64,000 bases of DNA, from assembly GCA_034440635.1 (NCBI GenBank), contig JAOTON010001929.1, positions 2,555,001 to 2,619,000 on the forward strand. The letters are read 5' to 3'. Numbering within the stretch: position 1 is the stretch's first letter; each line of letters opens with the position of its first letter. Origin of the DNA: Lepas anatifera. Taxonomy: Eukaryota; Arthropoda; Thecostraca; Lepadidae. The translations under genes were made by a program, and so were the position numbers. Under the pieces are notes generated by a model. That model was not told the DNA's origin. It did no database searches and was given only the letters and a program-made list of their open reading frames with translations. Below, one piece after another: positions 57,001-64,000 of the stretch.

Positions 57001-57166
57001 AAGATGAAGAGCAGGTTCCAGTCTTTTACCGGTACCGTTAAGAGATTTCAATCATAGTTGAGTGGCCTAAAAAAATTTCCGAAGATACAAAAATTATATA
57101 TAGTTTCGTAATCAAGATTTTTCAAATATCAAGAAACCACAATAATTTTTCTTCGCGTATCTCCCT
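54008..57166 (+). mobile_element. Diverged TTAA-MITE split by a CACTG element
   Basis: This is the counterpart of 26342-27120. It opens with GGGGAGATACGCG after TTAA (54004-54007) and is interrupted at 54365-56741. It closes with CGCGTATCTCCCT before TTA at 57167. The closing TTAA was itself the target of the 57170-57401 insertion. Confidence 0.82.
54365..56741 (+). mobile_element. CACTG-type element, forward, complete, copy-2 specific
   Basis: This 2377-bp copy is flanked by TA (54363-54364 and 56742-56743). The empty site is at about 26694-26695 in copy 1, with one TA. This is the third occupied/empty pair for the family and shows activity after the segments separated. Confidence 0.9.
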
Positions 57167-57169
57167 TTA

Positions 57170-57401
57170 CCCGTTTCTGGCCAGGGTATCATTTATGATA
57201 CCCACAACTTATACATTTACGAACTGGCAAAACTGTGTCTTGTGTGGCGGCACATGGTGGTGTCTGCGTGCATGAATCACTGATGTATCCGCGCTCCGAT
57301 TACCGTCAACGTTTCCCCGTTTTCTGTTCATTTTCCCCGTCGTATTTCAGATTTTTTCATTTCACGATAATCAAAATAATAAAGTTACGGCCAAAAACGG
57401 G
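57170..57401 (+). mobile_element. 232-bp Harbinger-like MITE, copy-2 specific
   Basis: Ends CCCGTTTCTGGCC and GGCCAAAAACGGG form 13-bp inverted repeats with one mismatch. TTA is duplicated at 57167-57169 and 57402-57404. Copy 1 has the uninterrupted CCCTTTAAGCC at 27118. A 3-bp TWA target and short inverted ends fit PIF/Harbinger MITEs. A small inner hairpin, GGGTATCATTTATGATACCC, follows the left end. Confidence 0.8.
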
Positions 57402-57405
57402 TTAA

Positions 57406-57845
57406 GCCTCGCCCATCTGACAGGAGCACTGATGGTCTCCACCAGGTTTTTCAAGGATAGCCGAAAACGACGGCGCTGCGCCGCCGTACTTTGTTTATTT
57501 CTTCCTTGATATATTCCGCATCTTTAAAAATTAACTTTGGTCTTGTTAGGCCAGGTCATCAGGCCAAGGCAAGTGGCTCCATCTAAAAAAATTAGGATTG
57601 CATTTATGCAATAATTAAAGTAAAGTTAAGACAGTTACTTATAAGTAAGAAAACGTTTAAGCTAGCAATCCAACACTTATACAACGTGATGGGCCTACCA
57701 GGTACTACAACATTGATTCCGGGTTTTTGGAAACCGGTAACATAGTTTCGTTTACGGGTCACCTCTTCAATGGAAATACATGGTAAAAATTGCAAAATGA
57801 CAATATTTTGGTTCATATTGCTTCCCTCGTCCTTCGACGGGCCGA
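57406..57845 (+). mobile_element. Truncated GC-hairpin/AGGTCA element, copy 2
   Basis: It is the counterpart of 27125-27560, now separated from the preceding MITE by the Harbinger-like insertion. The end position is approximate. Confidence 0.5.
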
Positions 57846-58168
57846 TTCAACGCCCCTCGCTATTTTTCGCGATCATTGGCGGACGCAGGGCGGGGATGAA
57901 TGATTCTCCCTTCTCAATGACAAGGGGGAAGCATACAATCTTGAACTATCGCTGACAAGAAGTAAACCACCTAGAAAAATCCTTCGATTTAGGCCTTTCG
58001 CTTTGTTGGGCCTCGTTTGTGGTTCACGATATGTTGGTTTGCGCCGCCCTGTGATCGGGCATCGCGGCAACTGCGAATTATCGGCTGAGCATGCACTCAT
58101 TAAAACCGTCACAACTTATCTTCGGTCGTCGTAGCTGATCCTTATTGTTCCTTTTGTTGCCGGCTTAA

Positions 58169-59188
58169 CACGCGCCCCGCTGGGGGGGCGAAATTCGCCC
58201 CCCTCCTGGTTTTTCCCAGATAGCTCAAAAACGAAGAGACGCAGAACAACGAAAGTTGCGGTACCTTATCCCTGATCAATTTTACACATCTGATCAAATT
58301 TTTCAGTTGAGGTCATGCCAGGCAAAGGAGCTATTCAGGGTCAAGTGACCCAGCCTCAAAACCTAAAATTACGAGTTTGAAGCAGCGCCCAGGGAACATT
58401 AACAAACCGATCAGTTTGAAACTTCCACAATATGATAAGGTCATTAGGGTCTACAAATCTGCTATCTCGGAATTCCGATATTGGTGACCTAAGGTGGGGT
58501 CAATTTTTTGGCCACCCCATTATAAGCCTATGGGGAAAAATAGAATGGACTTGTTTTCAAGAAATACTGGATAGATAAGGCTGAAAATTCTCAAACTGTC
58601 TATTCTTACCACGATCTTGACCATAAAATTGAGTTTTTGAGCACCTGACCTCTCAAAGGTCATATCAGGTCACCGGAGCAGAGAGTGATTGTTTTTTGCC
58701 AATAACTTCTCACTGAATTGAGATAAAGCTCCCATTTTGCTTGCATTGTGTTTATATTGTCACGGGGAGTCGATTGATTGATATGCAACATGACCATACC
58801 AGATCACTCTGTGACCCTGACCTAGGTCGAGGTCAGGTCATTTTGACTTTTTGACCTAGCAAGGTCATGTTATACGTCATTCGATTTGCCTCGATGAGAG
58901 GATTCCAATGATGCATAAAAATTTTCTCTAGCTCCCCTGAGGGCAGATCTAGAGAGGGAAACGTACACTGCTCTGTTGTAAGCCTATGGAGCATTCTTTG
59001 ACCTCTGCTGACCTCAATATTGACCTGACATAAAAATTATTCTTATAAATTCTCTTCGTCTTGTCAAGAGCTTTCGAAAACCACCCGTAATTTTCCTTTA
59101 GCTTTGGGGGGAACGAGATACGGAGGGAGGCGAAAAACGCCCCCCCCCAGCGGGGCGCGTCATGCAAGGGAACCCAGCGGGGCGCGTG
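58169..59188 (+). mobile_element. TTAA element with hairpin ends, copy of 27890-28904
   Basis: It is bounded by TTAA at 58165-58168 and 59189-59192. The 4-bp-spaced AGGTCA repeat is conserved at 58657-58672. G- and C-runs in the hairpins differ in length from copy 1. Confidence 0.8.
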
Positions 59189-59192
59189 TTAA

Positions 59193-59591
59193 GGCATAGA
59201 CGATTTGTGTGAAAAATATTATCTCCAAATCAGACCGTTATCAAAACTTCACTACGTTGTTGTGACCCGTTATGGTCGTATTTTTGTGCCCAGAGTGTCA
59301 GAACGCCCAAAGTTCGTATACTATTACTAGGGGTGGCTAGAAATGAGCACTTGCTATCCTCGTTTAAAACCATGCCTTTGTTTTTGGAAAGGTTCCGAAT
59401 GCAGCGATGAGGAAGTGTCATGTTTCAATACCTGCACAAGGGACAGAGCGCTCCCAAAGGCGAACACAATCATGGTTACTGCGCTGCAAACAATTCTTAA
59501 ACGTATGATATCCATTTGACATAATTTCAAACGCCACTTTTTGGGGTTTATCCCATTTATTTTAGGCCCGCTGCATCACTGTGCACAGGCC
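59193..59591. other. No gene seen
   Basis: This is the copy-2 counterpart of 28909-29307. It has a few substitutions and no convincing coding frame. Confidence 0.45.
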
Positions 59592-59841
59592 GGGTCACGT
59601 GTCGGACAGAGATCCACCAATCAGTGGCTCATGCCGGACAGGGAGTCACCAATCAGTGTCACGTGTCAGACAGGGAGCCACCAATCAGTGTCACGTGTCA
59701 GACAGGGAACCACCAATCAGTGGCACAAGTCGGACAGGGAGCCACCAATCAGTGGCACAAGTCGGACAGGGAGCCATCAAACAGCGGCACGTGCCGGACA
59801 GGAAGCTATCAATCAGTGGCACGCGCGCGCCGGGAAATCTG
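59592..59841 (+). repeat. 32-bp CCAAT/E-box tandem array, copy 2
   Basis: It has seven units in the same register as 29308-29557, with the first CAATCAG at 59618 and a 32-bp step. Unit count and order are unchanged between the copies. That argues against rapid array turnover since duplication. Confidence 0.84.
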
Positions 59842-60102
59842 CAACCCGCAGTACAGTGCCTTCATACCCGGCAAAGGTTGCAACTCAAGCCGAAATCTTA
59901 CCCACAACGAAAACGAAAACAAATCAACAAAACTACCAATTCTAAAAACAGCCCCACATAATGTACTGACGTTTTCGGCTTCTCAGTGAAACCATGAGAC
60001 AACAAGTCCACAAACTACACCCTGCGATCGCCATACATCAAGCTAGAAGCGGAACGCCGAGGTTCCAAACTGCAGCGGCGAGGCGAACTGACAGTGGCAT
60101 GC

Positions 60103-60784
60103 TTAGCCACTGAAGCTACACAGAAACGGAAATTCCGCATAGCAGGGGGCGTCGAACGCACCATCGGGATGCATACCCACGCAATTCTCAGATCCGATGT
60201 TGTCGGGCTCTCCAATGAGCCAGGGCAGGTACGCAGTCGATCTATTCAAGTGCACCCAACTTCCAGCTCTGGCGCCTGCAGACACACCGATCCATGTTGG
60301 TCCCTTTGCAAGCGGCATCTCGCGCAGGATGGGCCAGTCGCTGATGGGGGGGGAAGCCGAGCCGGGCGCCGGGCTTCAGAGTGGTGCAGTGGTCTCTGGC
60401 GTTTGACCAGCTGGCGGGGGAGAAGACGTAGTGGTAGCAGTAGCCACCCAGGCTGTACCATCCGTCAGGGCAAGAGCTACCACCTGGCGATCTGTGACAT
60501 GGATCCACCTTTCTACGGAAGAACATGGGCTTGTGGCTTGTATTTTTGGTGGCCTGGGCCTCACACACGGTCGAGAACATGACACAAGTATTATGTTCCT
60601 GTTGGGTAAAGCCGAGGCAACCCGCGCCTTGCCTGTCGCAGTGGACCGCACAGATGGTAGCTGATCGTGCGATAACGGTTGATATAGGGCTGACATATTG
60701 AGGGGGCTCCGATATTTGGAAAATATCACCAGCAACTTCTGATGCTCCCGCCAGCACAACTAAGAGCGCGGTAAGTAGCGGCAT
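60103..60784 (-). pseudogene. Secreted PAN/C-type lectin gene, copy 2, frameshifted
   Basis: The start at 60784 gives a signal peptide (MPLLTALLVVLAGASEVAG), then the PAN-type cysteine segment. The lectin domain then reads further in frame than in copy 1 (SWSNARDHCTTLKPGARLGF). The frame breaks at an eight-base C-run (about 60345-60352 on the plus strand, read as G), where seven bases would restore it. Downstream residues include WIGV, WLIGEPDN and closing FLCSFSG. The C-terminal domain differs at many residues from copy 1 (for example VGMHPDGAFDAPC versus VAMQACGAFNDFC), more than the surrounding DNA suggests. A functional gene with a homopolymer base-calling error is a real alternative. Confidence 0.72.
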
Positions 60785-60815
60785 CCTTGTATGACGGAAT
60801 CTGCAGAAGCACTGC

Positions 60816-60825
60816 GTATTTAATA
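60816..60825 (-). promoter_or_regulatory. TATA-like box upstream of lectin copy 2
   Basis: The same TTATTAAATA string and spacing to the ATG as in copy 1 are present. Substitutions nearby (for example about 60840-60850) leave it untouched. Confidence 0.38.
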
Positions 60826-61097
60826 ACGCTGTGCAGACTGACGTATGGAACTGTGTTGCTATGTTGCTGGTAGTTCCAACAAAGCCGCTAACTAATCAAT
60901 GTTATCAACTTTTGCATGGTTGGTGCAGCAGTAATTAGTGCTATAAATTCTGGAGGTATTCTAACTTCAATGATTTGAACATTTGCGTTTAACATTTGCA
61001 AACATTTTATTAGCGTTGAAGGATAAGTGTTGAAGAATATATCAGAAGACTATCACCCAGTCGGTTGTTGGGAGTTTCATAGACAGAGGGGTTTGTT

Positions 61098-61163
61098 GGC
61101 TCTGGATTGGTAGTTGGGGGCTGGTTACGGCTCCGTAACCCGCCCCCAACTACCAATCCGGAG
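61098..61163. repeat. 64-bp near-perfect palindrome, copy 2
   Basis: The structure is the same as at 30813-30876, with both arms retained. Coordinates are within a few bases. Confidence 0.7.
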
Positions 61164-61176
61164 CTGTCTTTATTAA

Positions 61177-62199
61177 CCCGCGCCCCACCGGGGTCCGGTG
61201 CCACCTTCGCCCCACCGGGGGCCATCGATGGCCCCCCTCTAACTCCGAAAATATGGGCGTTAGCGCAAATCTGCAAAGTGCACTAGAAAGCTCGCGTGAA
61301 TTCAGTAAGAAATTACTTCACATGTTTTAGTGCTCAGGTCAATGGTTTGACCTCCAGAGGTCAAATTAGGTCAAGATCGGCTATTTTCACTCAAATATGC
61401 AATGCTTAAGCAAACTGGGCATAACTCTTATGCCATTAGAGCTATTGAGGTCTGGTAAAGTACATTTGATAGGAAATTGCCAGCGCTTTTTCCGCTATGT
61501 GCAACGGTAAGACCTCCCGCCAGTGGTTTGACCTCCAGAGGTCACCTCGTGACCTAATATGACCTGAGGTCACGAAAGGTCAGAAAGTGACATTGCTGTA
61601 TATCAAATAAAAGCCAGTGACAAGACAAACACGATGGTGTTTGTTTCATCGCTCTAGCTGAATTAGGTCAAAAGTTATTGTCAAAATACTGTTTCTGACC
61701 CCTGGTGACCTTGTATGACCTTGGAGAGGTGAAAGGGCAAATATGGCCCCTGGAATCCGTGAAAGAGTGTCAAAGAACGCTTTTCTGATCAAACCGAGCA
61801 TTTTCAATCGTTTTTGTGACTTTTAGATCATAAGGCAGCTTTTCCCCATGCTTTTTCAACGGGAGAGGTCAACTCGTGACCTGACCTCAGGGCACGAAAT
61901 CGAAAAATCCCGGATATACACCTTGAAGACCCTGGAGGGGTCATAAAGTGTAGGAAGTTTCAAATCGATCGACTTTGAAATGTAGCTCTTACAGAGCTCT
62001 AAATTTGAAGTGAGGTGACCTTGGTTGACCTCATCTGGTGACCTGACCTTGGGTCACCCGGGGTAAAAAATTTCAGGGATGGTGGGAAAATGATGCAGTG
62101 AGAGCTAGAGCTCTCAACCGTGGTGCTGCGCCTCATCGTTGTTCTGCTATCCCGGAAAAACTTTAGGGGGGCCATCGATGGCCCCCGGTGGGGCGAGGG
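61177..62199 (+). mobile_element. TTAA element with ATCGAT hairpin ends, copy 2
   Basis: It is bounded by TTAA at 61173-61176 and 62200-62203. Both terminal palindromes are present; here the right one is perfect (GGGGGCCATCGATGGCCCCC). The AGGTCA DR4 is conserved at 61358-61373. Confidence 0.8.
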
Positions 62200-62203
62200 T
62201 TAA

Positions 62204-62889
62204 GACGTCACGCTGGCGATGACATTGTTTTTTAGCCAAAAGGACCCCATGGTAAAATTGATTTACCTTCAAACATCTTTGGCAGGTACAGTACCTACAT
62301 TGGCGAATGCAGGGGGGGGCATTCCAGACATGGCCCCCCAAAGCGCTGGAAAGGGGCCAAACTATCTTTTGGCTCCGCAAAGGCCGGATAAATGTTTGAG
62401 AAAAAAGTTTTTTTCAATGGGTCTGTCGAGCAATCAAATCTTCGCTCCCCCTCCCCCAGGAGAGCGATCATGTACTTGGAGGGGTAGCTTATACTAGGTC
62501 TGTCGAGCACCCAAATCGCACGTCCCACCACCCCTCCCCTCCCCCAGGAGGAGAGGAAAACATGGGTTTAGCCCCTAAAACTCGGGTATGCGTCCCCCCT
62601 GTTCGCGATTACGCAAACACAGTTTGGTGTAGCCCAATGCTGAGTATAAATTGTATAAAAATTTATTTGACACATCTTGACCAAATTTGAAGTCAATGTC
62701 ATGTCAAGTCACCGAGTTATGACGTCATTTCTAAACCCATGTAAGGTAGTTTTGGTCCTAAAATTAAGTCTGAAACACCGGACTGTAATCGGCCTCTAGA
62801 AGAGCTAGGCCACGTTTCTAAACAGCATTCGAACGCTCCTGAAAAGGTAATATGGAATATGTCATCCATTTTGTGTTCAAGTCCATAAC
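62204..62889. other. Right end of duplication copy 2, no gene
   Basis: It matches 31915-32599. C-rich tracts and GGTCA motifs are present; no gene is supported. Confidence 0.45.
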
Positions 62890-63719
62890 GAAGACACCAG
62901 AGGTCTCCAAAGGTCAGCAAAGGTTAGGTACAGTTTTAGAAACTGTTGTTGGTCATAACTCATGAACGGGACATGAGGGACGAGCATCACCCAAGGATTC
63001 TAATGATATGCAAGCTGACATTGACCTTGACCTAAGGATATTTTAGGTTCTAACCTAACCTTAGGCTAGGTTAGACCTTCACCAAGATCATGCTGTATAT
63101 TGTGGAGTTCCTTGGGTCGAGAAAAACACATTGACACCCTGGACTTTGTTATAGGTCTATTGATTCCCGAATTACAAGTGGTTTTCTACACATTTCAACA
63201 TTTCACCATTCTGTAACCTCACAAGGTCACCAGTTAACCTAGGCTAAAAATATTTCTAAACCGTCAGAAAGTTCAGGTCACGAGCAACACGTTGCGCTTT
63301 ACCGTGTCTTTCCACCTCTCTTAGTTTTCAAACGGTTGGCGGGTCGAATCGATCCATCGGTAGGGCGAGGGAACAAAATACCTCCAGTAGGGCACGGGTT
63401 TGAATAACTTCCTCTTTTTGTAATAGAAGTATATTGGGCCATCCCAAAGGTCCAATTTGACATGTTTGATCTGTTAGCTCTGGAAGGTCATTTGTGACTA
63501 TTTAAGCCCTTTTCAGACATGGATTCGCAGGAAACCCACACAACTTGGCAGGAAACGATAGTAGTGATTTCACTTTGCTACTTTGCTACCATTTCGCTAA
63601 GATTGTCATTATGAGTCGATTGGTATGCATATCGATTATATCAGACCAGATAATGCTCCTGACCTGACCGTTGGTTAGGTCATTCTCAGATTTTGACACG
63701 GCATGTTAACACGCGCATT
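62890..63719. other. Unique flank rich in GGTCA/TAACC motifs, no gene
   Basis: Clustered CCTAACCTTAGGCTAGGTTAG-like strings at about 63050-63080 and GGTCA motifs suggest a degraded member of the AGGTCA element group. Its right end may lie near 63340-63410 (GGTAGGGCGAGGG). No gene is seen. Confidence 0.4.
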
Positions 63720-64000
63720 GACGGGGGGCGGGTACCCGCACCCCTCGGGTTTTTCGGAGACAGCAGTAAAACGGCGGCGCGTAGCGCCGCCGTACTTGGC
63801 ATACATTTTCCCTCATCATTTTTACAACTTTTGTGAAAATTTTAAGGTTAGGTCATCTCAGGTCAGGTCACCAATACAGGTCAAGTGAAGTGACCTCAAA
63901 AAAGTTTACGATAGCATAAGTCGGAGCAGGGTGAACTTATCCGGTTGAAACTCATATCACATAATGGGCCCACCGAGTTCTCTAAAACATGTTCCGGTAT
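63720..64000 (+). mobile_element. 5' part of hairpin/AGGTCA TTAA element, cut by window end
   Basis: It begins CACGCGCATTGACGGGG after TTAA at 63716-63719. The first hairpin has core GCGGGTACCCGC (about 63723-63744), followed by CTCGGGTTTTTC. The second hairpin, CGGCGGCGC-GTA-GCGCCGCCG, is at about 63771-63791. AGGTCATCTCAGGTCA (DR4) lies at 63850-63865. The rest is outside the window. Confidence 0.72.

Larger units (their letters stand above)
41291..62889 (+). repeat. Large segmental duplication, copy 2
   Basis: This is the partner of 1218-32599. It lacks the CACTG insertions at 2252 and 5057. It has a shorter CACTG cluster (43162-51963). It gains a CACTG element (54365-56741) and a 232-bp insertion (57170-57401). 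Those differences account for almost all of the length difference. It preserves the three empty sites used to define target duplications in copy 1. Confidence 0.85.

Noticed and set aside
63040..63090. Telomere-like TTAGG/CCTAA tract
   Set aside because: Only a few imperfect CCTAACC and GGTTAG words occur, in mixed orientation; it is not a tandem telomeric array.

Overview
This window is eukaryotic. It comes from a repeat-rich animal genome, most likely an invertebrate. The signs are a non-LTR retrotransposon with RNase H, a tRNA-derived SINE, a secreted PAN plus C-type-lectin gene, many families of terminal-inverted-repeat DNA transposons, intron-like splice signals and no operons. I cannot place the phylum; an arthropod or mollusc would fit. 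Almost all short open frames here are by-products of repeated DNA.

Layout. Positions 1-1217 are flank. Two tandem copies of one large segment follow: copy 1 at about 1218-32599 (31.4 kb) and copy 2 at about 41291-62889 (21.6 kb). They are separated by about 8.7 kb of mostly unrelated DNA (32600-41290), and further sequence lies beyond 62889. The length difference is almost fully explained by transposon insertions present in one copy and absent from the other. Each copy is therefore a natural empty-site control for the other. Two uncollapsed haplotypes placed in tandem by the assembler remain an alternative explanation.

The dominant element is a non-autonomous DNA transposon of about 2.39 kb. 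It has CACTG/CACTC ends, 2-bp target duplications and dense GTTCTC/GAGAAC motifs near both ends, resembling CACTA/CMC-type elements. About ten copies are present. Many are nested, abutting or head-to-head, forming multi-kilobase palindromes. One carries a 5'-truncated I/Jockey-like retrotransposon (6417-9689), the only long recognisable coding sequence. Four copies carry a TTAA-flanked MITE of about 795 bp.

The second theme is a set of TTAA-flanked elements of about 1.0-1.2 kb (27890-28904, 30890-31910, 38855-40034, their copies and fragments). Their ends carry GC-rich hairpins whose sequences differ between elements but stay self-complementary. Their bodies are full of AGGTCA half-sites, repeatedly arranged as direct repeats with 4-bp spacing. 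Two of them flank the lectin gene.

The only host-like gene with a recognised product is the lectin (minus strand, 29819-30497 and 60103-60784). Both copies are frameshifted, differently, at or near the same C-run. A helically phased 32-bp repeat array with a CCAAT box in nearly every unit lies downstream of its 3' end. Small candidate exons (KH-like, PIP-box) are seen in the duplicated segment at about 25.7-26.2 kb and 53.3-53.9 kb.
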